A stretch of DNA of 64,000 bases, taken from contig NZ_JAFCJT010000002.1 of NCBI RefSeq assembly GCF_018130785.1, forward strand, positions 372,001 to 436,000, written 5' to 3'. The DNA comes from Bradyrhizobium liaoningense (GTDB lineage: Bacteria; Pseudomonadota; Alphaproteobacteria; Rhizobiales; Xanthobacteraceae). The notes under the pieces are model-generated. The model did no database searches and was not told the origin of the DNA. It saw nothing but the letters and a program-made list of their open reading frames with translations. This document shows positions 1 to 10,255 of the stretch, one piece after another (position 1 is the first letter of the stretch; every line of letters begins with the position of its first letter). The position numbers were made by a program, and so were the translations under genes.

Positions 1-927
<927 letters not shown>

Positions 928-961
928 GCCAGCGCTCTGGCAAGGACAGGGGAGGACAGAC

Positions 962-2101
962 ATGAGCGACGGCAAGACCGGCCTGCAACTGCGTTCGCTG
1001 ATCAAGACGAGCGGAGAACTGGAAATCTCGCTCGTCGACGTGCCGACCCCCGAGCCCGCCGCGGACGAGGTCGTCGTCCGCGTCGAGGCGGCGCCGATCA
1101 ACCCGTCCGACCTCGGCCTTCTCGTCGGCGCGGCCGATATGAGCACGGCCAAGGCTTCTGGCGGCAAGGACGCTCCTGTCATCACCGCGAAGGTGCCGGA
1201 GGGCGCGATGCGGGCGATGGCTGGCCGGCTCGGCGAATCCATGCCGGTCGGCAACGAAGGCGCGGGCGTCGTCATCAAGACCGGCTCGTCCGATGCCGCG
1301 AAAGCATTGATGGGCAAGACCGTCGCCATGATCGGCGGCGCGATGTACGCGCAGTACCGCACGCTGAAAGTGCGCGAGTGCCTGCCGCTGCCGGCGGGCA
1401 CCACGCCGGCTGAAGGCGCCTCCTGCTTCGTCAATCCGCTCACGGCGCTCGGCATGACCGAGACCATGCGGCGCGAGGGGCACAAGGCGCTGGTGCACAC
1501 CGCGGCCGCCTCCAATCTCGGGCAGATGCTGAACAAGATCTGCATCAAGGACGGCATTCCGCTGGTCAACATCGTGCGCAGCAAGGAGCAGGCCGACATC
1601 CTGCACAAGATCGGCGCCAAACACGTCGTCGATTCCACGGCACCGAGCTTCCTCGGCGATCTCACCAATGCGCTGGTCGAGACCGGTGCCACCATCGCCT
1701 TCGACGCCATCGGCGGCGGCAAGCTTGCCGGCGACATCCTCAACTGCATGGAAGCCGCGATCAACAAGACCGCCAAGGAGTACAGCCGCTACGGCTCCAA
1801 CGTGCACAAGCAGGTCTACGTCTACGGCGCGCTCGATATCCGCCCGATCGAGCTGCCGCGCGGCTTCGGCATGGCCTGGGGCGTCGGCGGCTGGCTGCTG
1901 TTTCCGTTCCTGATGAAGATCGGGCAGGCGGACGGCGTCAAGCTGCGCCAGCGCGTCGTCGACGAATTGAAGACCACCTTCGCCAGCCACTACACCAAGG
2001 TGGTGTCGCTTCCCGAGGCGCTCGATCCCGCCAACATCGCGGTGTACGCCAAACGAGCCACCGGCGAAAAATTCCTCATCAACCCGAATAAATCTTCGTG
2101 A
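962..2101 (+). CDS. MDR-family NAD(P)H oxidoreductase (quinone-reductase-like)
   Basis: A 379-residue medium-chain dehydrogenase/reductase. The N-terminal GroES-like half runs to about residue 140 (VVVRVEAAPINPSDLG, then MPVGNEGAGVV), and a Rossmann half follows (HTAAASNLGQM, IAFDAIGGGK). I see no catalytic or structural zinc-cysteine motif, so despite the usual automatic name 'zinc-binding dehydrogenase' it is probably a zinc-free quinone or enone reductase. The substrate is unknown. GGGGAGG lies just before the ATG, 34 bases after the eno stop, so it may be co-transcribed with eno. It could also be an enoyl-thioester reductase; nothing decisive is visible. Confidence 0.85.
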   Translation: MSDGKTGLQLRSLIKTSGELEISLVDVPTPEPAADEVVVRVEAAPINPSDLGLLVGAADMSTAKASGGKDAPVITAKVPEGAMRAMAGRLGESMPVGNEGAGVVIKTGSSDAAKALMGKTVAMIGGAMYAQYRTLKVRECLPLPAGTTPAEGASCFVNPLTALGMTETMRREGHKALVHTAAASNLGQMLNKICIKDGIPLVNIVRSKEQADILHKIGAKHVVDSTAPSFLGDLTNALVETGATIAFDAIGGGKLAGDILNCMEAAINKTAKEYSRYGSNVHKQVYVYGALDIRPIELPRGFGMAWGVGGWLLFPFLMKIGQADGVKLRQRVVDELKTTFASHYTKVVSLPEALDPANIAVYAKRATGEKFLINPNKSS

Positions 2102-2210
2102 TGTGCGACGGCACACCACCCAAAGAAGGACTTGCCTTCTGAGCGAAGCGGGGGAACATTCGCGCCGTAATTGAAGCGGGGCAACCGCAAGCATAGAAGG
2201 GGACACTTCC

Positions 2211-3206
2211 ATGACTGATCTGAATCGCCGCGACCTGCTCGCGGGCGCGACCGCTATTGGCGCGGCGGCCGTAACCGGGCTTGGACCGACCACTGCCAGT
2301 GCCTCGGTGCCGCAAAGCGGGACGCAGGCGCCGGGCTTCTATCGCTACAAGGTCGGCAGCTACGAGTGCACCTCGATCAACGACGGCGCGCGCACCTTCC
2401 CGATGCCGGACAAGTTCGTGGTCAACCTGCCGAAGGAGGAAGCGCTGGCCGCGGGCGAGGCGGCGTACATGCCGAAGGGCATGGTCACGGTGCCGTTCAA
2501 TCCGCAGCTCATCAACACCGGCTCCAAGCTGGTCCTGATCGACACCGGCAACGGCGTTGCCAATCTCGAGCCGAGCAAGGGCGCGGTCGGCCGTACGCTG
2601 CAAAACCTCCAGGCCGCCGGCGTCGACCCGAAGAACATCGACCTCGTGCTGCTGTCGCATCTCCATCCTGATCACACCAACGGCATCCGTCTGGCCGATG
2701 GCGCGCTCGCGTTCCCGAATGCGGAGATCATGGTGCCGGCGAAGGATTGGGAGTTCTGGGCGAGCGACGAGAACGCGGCCAAGGCTCCGAACGACATGAC
2801 GAAGAACTACTTCGCCAACGTGAAGAAGACCTTTGCCGGCCTCGAATCCAAGATCACGAAGTACGAGTGGGGCAAGGAGGTCGCCCCGGGCATCACCTCG
2901 ATCGCGACGCCCGGCCATACGCCCGGTCATACCTCGTTCGCGGTGGCCTCTGGCGACAAAAAGGTGCTGATCCAATCTGACGTCACCAACATTCCGGAGT
3001 TCTTCCTGCGCAATCCGGATTGGCACGTGGCGTTCGACAACGACGCCGCGCTGGCGCAGGCGACACGCCACAAATTCTACGACATGGCGGCGGCCGAGAA
3101 GGCGACCGTGATCGGCTTCCACTTCACCTTCCCCTCGGTGGGGCATGTCGAGAAGGACGGCGCGAAATACCGACTGATTCCGTCGGCCTGGAATCCGACG
3201 ATCTGA
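2211..3206 (+). CDS. Tat-exported metallo-beta-lactamase-fold hydrolase
   Basis: 331 residues. The N-terminus (NRRDLLAGA, then a hydrophobic stretch to about residue 32) is a twin-arginine signal peptide, so the folded metalloenzyme should act in the periplasm. The metal site is the canonical HLHPDH at residues 150-155, followed by TPGHTPGHTS and IQSDVTN, which supply the later His and Asp ligands. The order fits lactonase- or hydrolase-type members of the superfamily; the substrate cannot be read from sequence. A strong stem-loop with a T-run follows the gene, so transcription probably ends here. Confidence 0.88.
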   Translation: MTDLNRRDLLAGATAIGAAAVTGLGPTTASASVPQSGTQAPGFYRYKVGSYECTSINDGARTFPMPDKFVVNLPKEEALAAGEAAYMPKGMVTVPFNPQLINTGSKLVLIDTGNGVANLEPSKGAVGRTLQNLQAAGVDPKNIDLVLLSHLHPDHTNGIRLADGALAFPNAEIMVPAKDWEFWASDENAAKAPNDMTKNYFANVKKTFAGLESKITKYEWGKEVAPGITSIATPGHTPGHTSFAVASGDKKVLIQSDVTNIPEFFLRNPDWHVAFDNDAALAQATRHKFYDMAAAEKATVIGFHFTFPSVGHVEKDGAKYRLIPSAWNPTI

Positions 3207-3231
3207 ACCGGGCCAGGGTTGCGAGAAACTT

Positions 3232-3262
3232 CAGGCCGCCTTCGGGCGGCCTGATTGTTTTT
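3232..3262 (+). terminator. Rho-independent terminator after the MBL-fold gene
   Basis: CAGGCCGCC and GGCGGCCTG form a perfect 9-bp stem around a TTCG tetraloop, followed by ATTGTTTTT. It lies 26 bases after the stop of the upstream gene and points in the right direction. Confidence 0.85.
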
Positions 3263-3394
3263 GGATCGTAGCGACCATCTGCTTTCGAGAAACTCAGCGT
3301 TTCCAAACGGGACCGGTGCATGCACTTGCATCCATCGGCCGGGATCGCTTAAGTGCCGCCCCGGAACTTCCGCTCAAGCCCCCAAGGACAATCC

Positions 3395-3946
3395 ATGGCC
3401 TACAATATCGTCGTGATCGCCGGCAGCCTGCGCAAGGACAGCTTTTCGCTGAAGATCGCCAATGCGCTCGCAAAGCTCGCGCCGCCCTCGCTCAAGCTCG
3501 AGGTCGTCACGCTGGCAGGCATCTCGTTCTTCAACCAGGACCTTGAGGGCGCGCCGCCAGCGGACTGGCTGGCCTTCCGCGAGAAGCTGCAGAAGTCGGA
3601 CGGCGTCATTTTCGTCACCCCCGAATACAACCGCGCCATCCCGGGCGTGCTGAAGAACGCCATCGACGTCGCTTCGCGCCCCTATGGCAAGAGCTCGTTC
3701 AACGGCAAGCCGGTCGGCATCATCTCGAACTCGCCGGGCCCGCTCGGCGGCGTCAGCGCCGCCAAGACGCTGCAGAACATCCTGCCGGGCATTGCCGGCC
3801 CGATCCTGCAGCAGCCGGAGACCTATCTGAACGCGGTCGGCGACGCCTTCGATGCGGAGGGGAACCTGACCAAGGAATCTCTGAAGCCCGTCCTCCAGGC
3901 CTATGTCGACGCGTTTGCTGCGCACGTGGCCAAGCACCACGGCTGA
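3395..3946 (+). CDS. NADPH-dependent FMN reductase family protein
   Basis: 183 residues with a flavodoxin-like fold. GSLRKDSFS near residue 9 is the FMN-phosphate loop, and PEYNRAIPGVLKNAID is the signature of the azoreductase/chromate-reductase/quinone-reductase group. It is cytoplasmic and probably performs two-electron reduction of quinones or xenobiotics. The start is the ATG at 3395, preceded by AAGGACA, rather than the in-frame ATG at 3353, because family members begin a few residues before the strand leading into the GSLR loop. It appears to be monocistronic, between a terminator upstream and a palindromic repeat downstream. Confidence 0.9.
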   Translation: MAYNIVVIAGSLRKDSFSLKIANALAKLAPPSLKLEVVTLAGISFFNQDLEGAPPADWLAFREKLQKSDGVIFVTPEYNRAIPGVLKNAIDVASRPYGKSSFNGKPVGIISNSPGPLGGVSAAKTLQNILPGIAGPILQQPETYLNAVGDAFDAEGNLTKESLKPVLQAYVDAFAAHVAKHHG

Positions 3947-3956
3947 GGTTTTCTTC

Positions 3957-4072
3957 GTGATGGCCGGGCAAAAGCGCGAAGCGCGTCTTCGCGCTCGATG
4001 TCCCGGCATCCACGTCTTGGCTCGGGGTGACGAAGAACGTGGATGCCCGGCACAAGGCCGGGCATGACGGCT
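3957..4072. repeat. Intergenic palindromic repeat
   Basis: The arms CCCGGCATCCACGTCTT (4002-4018) and AAGAACGTGGATGCCCGG (4033-4050) are inverted copies with one base of slippage, flanked by GGCCGGGCA-type words at 3962 and about 4056. It resembles the dispersed intergenic palindromes common in Bradyrhizobium and is probably transcribed as a hairpin between two genes. Confidence 0.7.
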
Positions 4073-4143
4073 GGGATAGGGATTGGAACGCGAAGGGGGA
4101 AGCAATTAGCACTCCCTTAACCAACCTGTCCCATCTTCCGAGG

Positions 4144-4461
4144 ATGGTCTCCCGCGCGCGCCTGAAATCGATCCTGACCGGCCTTGCCCTCTATGCGATG
4201 GCGGTCGCCATCGTCGGCTATTTCGGCGTCAACGCCTACACCGGCAAATACGGCCTCAACGCCCGCCAGGAACTCGACCAGGAGATCATCGCGCTGACGA
4301 GCGAGCTCGCCCAGCTCAAGCGCGAGCGTGCCCGGAGTGAGCAGCGCGTCTCGCTGCTGCGCACGTCGCGGATCGATCCGGACATGCTGGACGAGCGGGC
4401 GCGCTACCAGCTCGACTATGTCAATCCGCACGATCTCGTTCGTATGGTCCCGGCGAAATAG
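4144..4461 (+). CDS. ftsB: Septum formation initiator FtsB/DivIC family
   Basis: 105 residues: a short cytoplasmic tail, one transmembrane helix (ILTGLALYAMAVAIVGYFGV, about residues 11-30), then a periplasmic coiled coil rich in E, Q and L (LDQEIIALTSELAQLKRERA). This is the FtsB architecture; FtsB works with FtsL and FtsQ at the division septum. Position between eno and pdhA is the normal alphaproteobacterial location. The ATG at 4144 (MVSRARLKS) is preferred to the upstream ATG at 4027, because the extra residues are encoded by the palindromic repeat. Confidence 0.88.
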   Translation: MVSRARLKSILTGLALYAMAVAIVGYFGVNAYTGKYGLNARQELDQEIIALTSELAQLKRERARSEQRVSLLRTSRIDPDMLDERARYQLDYVNPHDLVRMVPAK

Positions 4462-4674
4462 CGCTTTCCGCTGCATTCGAAACCGATATCGAAAGCCGCC
4501 GCCGAAACCCGACAGGCGTGTATCAATTCTACCGAAAGTCGTACGCTTGGAACCGGGCTGCCGCTTGACGGCGGCACCGGAGGGGGCTCATGGCTTCTGC
4601 CACTGTCGCCAAGTTGACGCAGATCAACCGGGCCACGCCGGCACAGCCTAGACTGCCATCCGGAGGAAACAGTG

Positions 4675-5634
4675 ATGAATGGGCCAATGTCCCGGCATCA
4701 CGCGGCCCGTGTCGAGGCCGCCATTGCGTCAGGCCAGGCCGCGCGCTCCGCGCTTGTGGCTTCATGGCGCCGTTCGTCCCGTTTGCATCATCTCGATCCC
4801 GCCGGCCGCACCTCGCCGATGCGGCTGACCGAAGCCGAGTTGCGTCAGGCGCGGGAGCGCATCGGGCCGCTGCTCGCCGCCGCGCAAGGCGCGATGGACC
4901 GGCTCTATCAGGCGGTCGGTGCCAGCGGCTGCTGCGTGCTGCTGGCCGACGGCGAGGGCGTACCGGTCGACCGCCGCGGCACACTGGCGGACGATGCAAC
5001 GTTCCAATCCTGGGGGCTGTGGACCGGCGCGCTCTGGAGCGAGGAGCATGAAGGCACCAACGGCATCGGCACCTGCGTCGTCGAGCAGCGTCCGCTGACG
5101 ATCGACCGCGACCAGCATTTCTTCACCCGCAACACGCTTCTGAGCTGTACTGCGGTTCCGATCTACGACCATGAGGCGGCATTTGCCGGCGTGCTCGACG
5201 TCTCTTCCTGCCGCGCCGACCGCACCGATGCATTCTCCAACCTGATCGCGCTCGCGGCAGGCGAAGCGGCGAGGCGCATCGAGGCTGATTTGTTTCGAAA
5301 GGCGTTCGCCCATGCCCGCATCGTGCTGACGCAAGGCGCGGATGGCCAATCGACCGGGCTCGTCGCGGTCGATGCAGATGATCTCGTGATCGGCGCGACC
5401 CGGTCCGCGCGGGTGGGACTCGGGATTGCGCCCGGCCGTCCCTTGCAGCCGGTGCCCGCGGCAGACCTCCTCGGCGGCGATACCGCGCACGACCACCTTG
5501 CCGGCGGTCAGCGCGCGGTGTTGCAGCGCGCGCTGCTCCGCGCGGGCGGCAATGTCTCGGCGGCCGCCAAGGCTCTCGGCGTCAGCCGGGCCACGCTGCA
5601 CAGAAAGCTCAAGCGCTTCGGGCTGAACCACTGA
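4675..5634 (+). CDS. GAF-domain, Fis-type HTH transcriptional regulator (AcoR-like, no AAA+ domain)
   Basis: About 319 residues. The centre (residues 60-195) is a GAF sensor domain like that of AcoR (ALWSEEHEGTNGIGTC, QHFFTRN, LSCTAVPI), and the C-terminus (about 280-318) is a Fis/HTH_8 DNA-binding helix-turn-helix (AAAKALGVSRATLHRKLKRF). The sigma-54-contacting AAA+ module found in AcoR is absent, so it cannot activate sigma-54 promoters in the classical way. GGAGG at 4662 serves either GTG 4672 or ATG 4675. The downstream aldehyde dehydrogenase and the palindrome at 5771 suggest a local regulator of aldehyde or alcohol oxidation. Confidence 0.85.
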   Translation: MNGPMSRHHAARVEAAIASGQAARSALVASWRRSSRLHHLDPAGRTSPMRLTEAELRQARERIGPLLAAAQGAMDRLYQAVGASGCCVLLADGEGVPVDRRGTLADDATFQSWGLWTGALWSEEHEGTNGIGTCVVEQRPLTIDRDQHFFTRNTLLSCTAVPIYDHEAAFAGVLDVSSCRADRTDAFSNLIALAAGEAARRIEADLFRKAFAHARIVLTQGADGQSTGLVAVDADDLVIGATRSARVGLGIAPGRPLQPVPAADLLGGDTAHDHLAGGQRAVLQRALLRAGGNVSAAAKALGVSRATLHRKLKRFGLNH

Positions 5635-5641
5635 GCTCCAG

Positions 5642-5725
5642 CGTCATTGCGAGGAGCGAAGCGACGAAGCAATCCAAAATGTCCCCGCGGAGGGATTCTG
5701 GATTGCTTCGCTGCTCGCGATGACG
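5642..5725. repeat. Dispersed intergenic palindrome
   Basis: CGTCATTGCGAGGAGCGAAG with GAAGCAATCC at the left, and GGATTGCTTCG with TCGCGATGACG at the right, are inverted copies that would fold into a long imperfect hairpin. It follows the regulator gene directly and may act as a transcript end. Confidence 0.8.
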
Positions 5726-5770
5726 ATGTGGAAGCCGCCAGCATCCATCTTGCACTTGTCTCGCCCGCAA

Positions 5771-5790
5771 CTGTCGCAGAACTGCGACAG
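5771..5790. promoter_or_regulatory. Perfect 9-bp palindrome upstream of the aldehyde dehydrogenase gene
   Basis: CTGTCGCAGAACTGCGACAG has two perfect 9-base arms around AA, 116 bases before the ATG of the aldehyde dehydrogenase gene. TGT...ACA inverted repeats are the kind of site bound by Fis-type GAF regulators, so it is a good candidate operator for the regulator at 4675. I see no -24/-12 promoter, which fits a regulator lacking the AAA+ domain. The binding assignment is inference. Confidence 0.5.
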
Positions 5791-5905
5791 GTCCGCTCCT
5801 CCATCGCTGACGCCCGGGCTGACAGAAAAACGCTCCCGCGACATCGTCGACACAAGTCGCGACCACGCGACGAATTGCGCAAACAGCAAACATCGGGAGT
5901 GATCA

Positions 5906-7423
5906 ATGAACAAGGTGGAATTCCTCGGAGTCACCCAGGTTCCCTTCGCCGAACGCTATGACAATTTCATCGGCGGCAAGTTCGTCGCCCCAATCTCCGG
6001 CAAGTACTTTGACAACGCCTCGCCGGTGAACGGCCAGATCGTCTGCAAGATCGCGCGCTCCAACGCGCAGGACGTCGAGGCCGCGCTCGATGCGGCGCAT
6101 GCCGCCAAGGCCGCCTGGGGGCGCACCAGCGTCGCCGAGCGCGCTGCGGTCCTGAACCGGATCGCCGATCGCATGGAAGAGAATCTGGAGCGCCTTGCGA
6201 TCGCCGAGACCTGGGACAATGGCAAACCGATCCGCGAGACCCGTGCTGCCGACCTGCCGCTTGCGATCGATCACTTCCGCTATTTCGCGGGCGTGGTGCG
6301 CGCACAGGAAGGCTCGATCGGCGAGATCGACCACGATACCATCGCCTATCATTTCCACGAACCGCTCGGCGTGGTCGGCCAGATCATCCCCTGGAACTTC
6401 CCGCTGCTGATGGCTTGCTGGAAGCTCGCGCCGGCGCTCGCAGCCGGCAATTGCGTCGTGCTCAAGCCCGCCGAGCAGACGCCGGCTTCGATCATGGTCT
6501 GGGCCGAGATCATCGGCGATCTGCTGCCGCCCGGTGTCCTCAACATCGTCAACGGTTTTGGCCTCGAAGCCGGCAAGCCGCTTGCGTCCAGTCCGCGGAT
6601 CGCAAAAATCGCCTTCACCGGCGAGACCACGACGGGCCGGCTGATCATGCAATATGCCAGCCAGAACCTCATTCCGGTTACGCTGGAGCTCGGCGGCAAG
6701 TCGCCGAACATCTTCTTCAACGACGTCACCGCCGAGGACGACGATTTCTTCGACAAGGCGATCGAGGGCTTCGTCATGTTCGCGCTGAACCAGGGCGAGG
6801 TCTGCACCTGTCCGAGCCGGGCGCTGGTCCACGCCGACATCTATGACCGCTTCATGGAGCGGGCGCTCAGGCGCGTCGCAGCGATCAAGCAGGGCGACCC
6901 GCGCGAGGCCGACACCATGATCGGCGCGCAGGCATCGGGCGAGCAGCTCGCGAAGATCCTCTCCTATATCGACATCGGCAAGCAGGAGGGTGCGAAGGTG
7001 CTGGCCGGCGGCGGACGTGCCGAGCTCGCGGGCGATCTTGCCGGCGGGTTCTATGTCCAGCCGACGGTGTTCGAGGGCCACAACAAGATGCGAATCTTCC
7101 AGGAGGAAATTTTTGGCCCCGTCGTCTCGGTCACGACCTTCAAGACCGACGAGGAGGCGCTCGCGATTGCCAACGACACGCTCTATGGCTTGGGGGCCGG
7201 CGTCTGGAGCCGCGACGCCAATCGCTGCTACCGTTTCGGCCGGGCGATCCAGGCCGGCCGGGTCTGGACCAACTGCTATCATGCCTATCCCGCCCACGCG
7301 GCCTTCGGCGGCTACAAGCAGTCGGGCGTCGGGCGCGAGACCCACAAGATGATGCTCGATCACTACCAGCAGACCAAGAATCTCCTGGTCAGCTACAGCC
7401 CGAAGAAACTCGGCTTCTTCTGA
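5906..7423 (+). CDS. NAD-dependent aldehyde dehydrogenase (ExaC/AcoD type)
   Basis: 505 residues, normal for the family. Visible are the cofactor-site segment [19 protein letters not shown], the general-base glutamate segment [14 protein letters not shown] and the nucleophile region [12 protein letters not shown], with the Cys-Thr-Cys typical of the ExaC/AcoD acetaldehyde dehydrogenase subgroup. [18 protein letters not shown] near the end is also characteristic. It probably oxidises acetaldehyde or short aldehydes to acids with NAD+. The upstream GAF/Fis regulator gene points the same way and is probably its regulator. Confidence 0.95.
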   Translation: MNKVEFLGVTQVPFAERYDNFIGGKFVAPISGKYFDNASPVNGQIVCKIARSNAQDVEAALDAAHAAKAAWGRTSVAERAAVLNRIADRMEENLERLAIAETWDNGKPIRETRAADLPLAIDHFRYFAGVVRAQEGSIGEIDHDTIAYHFHEPLGVVGQIIPWNFPLLMACWKLAPALAAGNCVVLKPAEQTPASIMVWAEIIGDLLPPGVLNIVNGFGLEAGKPLASSPRIAKIAFTGETTTGRLIMQYASQNLIPVTLELGGKSPNIFFNDVTAEDDDFFDKAIEGFVMFALNQGEVCTCPSRALVHADIYDRFMERALRRVAAIKQGDPREADTMIGAQASGEQLAKILSYIDIGKQEGAKVLAGGGRAELAGDLAGGFYVQPTVFEGHNKMRIFQEEIFGPVVSVTTFKTDEEALAIANDTLYGLGAGVWSRDANRCYRFGRAIQAGRVWTNCYHAYPAHAAFGGYKQSGVGRETHKMMLDHYQQTKNLLVSYSPKKLGFF

Positions 7424-7568
7424 TCGAAGATGTGATCGGGCGGAAGCGAGCGCCCGTTCGATCGTCATCCATCTGTCAGAGTCTTCGGACAAGACGGCAG
7501 CGCCGTGCCCATCCGGGTTCGGCGCTGCTGGCGTTCGAGGCAATGCCAGGCAAGACGGAGGCTTGGCG

Positions 7569-8948
7569 ATGCGGAACATTCCAGCACGACGAACAATGTA
7601 TATTGGAGCGATGCTGTTCGGTGCCGCGGTGCTCCCGCTGTCGATGGCCTTCGCACAGACCGGCCCCGCGCCATCAGCCGCAAAACCCTTCTTGACCGTC
7701 GATGGAAAGGCACCGCTCGTCCTTGGACATCGCGGCCTGCCGGGACTGGTGCCTGAGGAGACCGAAGCCTCCTACGATCTCGCGGCTGCTGTGGGGACCG
7801 ACGCGCTCGAGGAGGATTTGCACCTGACCAAGGACTGCGTCCTGGTCGTGCGCCATAATCCCTGGCTGAGCGACAACACCAATATTGCCGAGGTGGCGAA
7901 GACCAATGCGTCCGTGGCCGCGCGCAAGCGCACGGTGCCCGGCGTGCGCGTCAAGGCGCCGGCGTCCCCAACCGCGCCTGCTGATTACCTCACGGATCTC
8001 ACCGATCCCGCTGATCCGAAATCGGTGCTGAAGTCATTGATCGTGGACGGCGAGGACCACACCAACGACTGGTCGATCACCGATTTCACCATGGCCGAGC
8101 TGAAGCAATTGATCGGGGGCACCACCTATGACGCGGCCAACGAGCGGCCAAAGGTCTTCAACGGCAAGCTCCCGATCATCAGCTTCCAGGACGTCATCGA
8201 CATCGCCAAGGCCAGGGGCAAGGAGACCGGGCGTTCCATCCTCGTCTACCCCGAAACCAAGAACCCGACCTGGAACAACGCCCAGGCGATCGCCAATGGC
8301 TGCGGCGCGCCGGGCAGCCGCCCGCTCGAGGATGCCCTGATCAAGATCATCAAAGACAACGGCCTCAACATCAAGGACGCCCCCATCCTGGTTCAGAGCT
8401 TCGAACCCGGCAGCCTGAAATATATGCGCAGCCACGGCCTTCAGACGCGGCAGGTCCAGCTCATCGACGGGAATGGCATCGACTTCAGGACCGGCAAGGT
8501 CCTGCTCAACAATATCACCAATTCGCGTCCGTTCGACTGGACGGTTTCGGGCGATGCGCGACTGTACGATGCGATGCTGACCCCTGAGGGCCTTGCCGAG
8601 ATCAAGAGCTATGCCGACGGCATCGGTCCGTGGAAGGCCTATATCGTTCCGCTCAAGATCGCGCCGTGGAAGGACGCAAATGCGGACGGCACGCCCTACA
8701 AGGGATTGACGCCGGAAGCATCGACGCAGGACCCAACCAGTCTTGTCGCTGACGCGCACAAGCTCGGCCTGTTCGTGCATGTCTTCACGTTCCGGAACGA
8801 GAAGAAATATCTGGCTGCCGACTATCGCGGCGATCCCAGCCTTGAATATCTCAAATTTTTCCGACTTGGCGTCGATGGGGTCTTCAGCGACTTCACGCAT
8901 ACCGGCGTTGCCGCCCGCGCAGCGTATTTGCGTGAGCTGGGCTGGTAG
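7569..8948 (+). CDS. Secreted glycerophosphodiester phosphodiesterase
   Basis: 459 residues. After a signal peptide (hydrophobic YIGAMLFGAAVLPLSMAFA, cleavage near AFA-QTG) comes the GDPD TIM-barrel start LVLGHRGLPGLVPEET with the catalytic HRG, then LEEDLHLTKD carrying the metal-binding Glu/Asp and a following VVRHNP. It should hydrolyse glycerophosphodiesters to glycerol-3-phosphate plus alcohol in the periplasm, as GlpQ does. The usual PEN(T) after HRG reads PEET here. The start is ATG 7569 behind GGAGG at 7557; a TTG at 7563 is too close to that site. No phosphate-type promoter was recognised. Confidence 0.9.
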   Translation: MRNIPARRTMYIGAMLFGAAVLPLSMAFAQTGPAPSAAKPFLTVDGKAPLVLGHRGLPGLVPEETEASYDLAAAVGTDALEEDLHLTKDCVLVVRHNPWLSDNTNIAEVAKTNASVAARKRTVPGVRVKAPASPTAPADYLTDLTDPADPKSVLKSLIVDGEDHTNDWSITDFTMAELKQLIGGTTYDAANERPKVFNGKLPIISFQDVIDIAKARGKETGRSILVYPETKNPTWNNAQAIANGCGAPGSRPLEDALIKIIKDNGLNIKDAPILVQSFEPGSLKYMRSHGLQTRQVQLIDGNGIDFRTGKVLLNNITNSRPFDWTVSGDARLYDAMLTPEGLAEIKSYADGIGPWKAYIVPLKIAPWKDANADGTPYKGLTPEASTQDPTSLVADAHKLGLFVHVFTFRNEKKYLAADYRGDPSLEYLKFFRLGVDGVFSDFTHTGVAARAAYLRELGW

Positions 8949-9077
8949 GCGGCACGGCGATTCGGACACGCGCAGGGGCTTGGACCCGTCGCTCAACGTA
9001 TCCGAATTTCATTCCGTCGGCGGCACTCGCCGCCGTCGCTGGCGGGTGAGCTAAAGTTGCCTGATCAAGCCCAAAGG

Positions 9078-9089
9078 TTTTGCAAAGTT
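9078..9089. promoter_or_regulatory. TTTTGCAAAGTT box upstream of pdhA
   Basis: The 12-mer TTTTGCAAAGTT lies 115 bases before the pdhA ATG and recurs exactly upstream of pdhC at 12441. The other strand reads AACTTTGCAAAA, which matches the recognition word I recall for RamB and the related short-chain acyl-CoA regulators (ScfR family, TTTGCAAA core). The regulator is inferred; the repeat itself is seen directly. Confidence 0.5.
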
Positions 9090-9203
9090 TCGGCCACGTT
9101 GCAGTGCGGCATAATGAAAGTCGTGCCATGCTGCCGCGGTGCTTTCCAAGGGCGTTTGAGTTGGGTTAGAGAGGGCTGAAGTTTTCTCTGACCCGGAATT
9201 CCC

Positions 9204-10226
9204 ATGGCCGCACCCAAGAAAGCCGCCGCAAGCACTGCACAGGACAAGACCGACGGCGGTTCGCCCCCGGAATTCACCAGGGAGCAGGAGCTCAAGGCGC
9301 TCCGCGACATGCTCCTGATCCGGCGGTTCGAGGAAAAGGCTGGCCAGCTCTACGGCATGGGCGCGATCGGCGGCTTCTGCCACCTTTATATCGGCCAGGA
9401 AGCCGTGGTGGTCGGCATGCAGATGGCCCTGAAGCAGGGCGATCAGGTCATCACCGGCTATCGCGATCACGGTCATATGCTTGCCACCGGCATGGAGGCC
9501 AACGGCGTCATGGCCGAGCTCACCGGCCGGCGTGGCGGCTATTCCAAGGGCAAGGGCGGCTCCATGCACATGTTCAGCAAGGAGAAGCACTTCTACGGCG
9601 GCCACGGCATTGTCGGCGCCCAGGTCTCGCTCGGCACGGGTCTGGCCTTTGCCAACCATTATCGTGGCAACGATAATGTCAGCGTCACCTATTTCGGCGA
9701 CGGCGCGGCCAACCAGGGCCAGGTCTACGAGAGCTTCAACATGGCGGAGCTCTGGAAGCTGCCGGTGATCTACGTCATCGAGAACAACCGCTACGCCATG
9801 GGCACCGCGGTCTCGCGCGCTTCCGCCCAGCAGGATTTCTCCAAGCGCGGCGCGTCCTTCAACATCCCCGGCCTGCAAGTCGACGGCATGGACGTCCGCG
9901 CCGTGAAGGCCGCCGGTGACGAAGCTGTCGCCTGGTGCCGCGCCGGCAAGGGCCCGATGATCCTGGAGATGCAGACCTACAGGTATCGCGGCCACTCGAT
10001 GTCTGATCCTGCAAAATACCGCACGCGTGAGGAGGTCGAGAAAGTCCGCCACGACCAGGACCCGATCGAGCAGGTGCGCAACCGACTGCTCGCGGCCAAG
10101 GTCAGCGAGCAGGACCTGAAGGCGATCGACGCCGAGGTGCGCGACATCGTCAACGCGTCCGCCGACTTTGCCCAGCATGATCCCGAGCCGGAAGCCGCCG
10201 AGCTCTGGACCGACGTTTACCGCTGA
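9204..10226 (+). CDS. pdhA: Pyruvate dehydrogenase E1 component, alpha subunit
   Basis: 340 residues. PDH E1 decarboxylates pyruvate on thiamine diphosphate and passes the acetyl group to lipoyl-E2, linking glycolysis to the TCA cycle. The TPP/Mg motif is [17 protein letters not shown] followed by [10 protein letters not shown], and the conserved [13 protein letters not shown] and [14 protein letters not shown] segments are present. Ahead of the fold is a charged, alanine-rich N-terminal extension ([14 protein letters not shown]), usual in rhizobial PdhA. It is the first gene of the operon, with pdhB 29 bases downstream. Confidence 0.97.
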   Translation: MAAPKKAAASTAQDKTDGGSPPEFTREQELKALRDMLLIRRFEEKAGQLYGMGAIGGFCHLYIGQEAVVVGMQMALKQGDQVITGYRDHGHMLATGMEANGVMAELTGRRGGYSKGKGGSMHMFSKEKHFYGGHGIVGAQVSLGTGLAFANHYRGNDNVSVTYFGDGAANQGQVYESFNMAELWKLPVIYVIENNRYAMGTAVSRASAQQDFSKRGASFNIPGLQVDGMDVRAVKAAGDEAVAWCRAGKGPMILEMQTYRYRGHSMSDPAKYRTREEVEKVRHDQDPIEQVRNRLLAAKVSEQDLKAIDAEVRDIVNASADFAQHDPEPEAAELWTDVYR

Positions 10227-10255
10227 ACGCGCGCAAGCTTTCTTTTGGAGTCGAT

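Noticed and set aside
5860..5890. Possible sigma-54 (-24/-12) promoter before the aldehyde dehydrogenase gene
   Set aside because: A TTGC word is present but no GG at the required ten-base spacing, and the adjacent regulator lacks the AAA+ domain.
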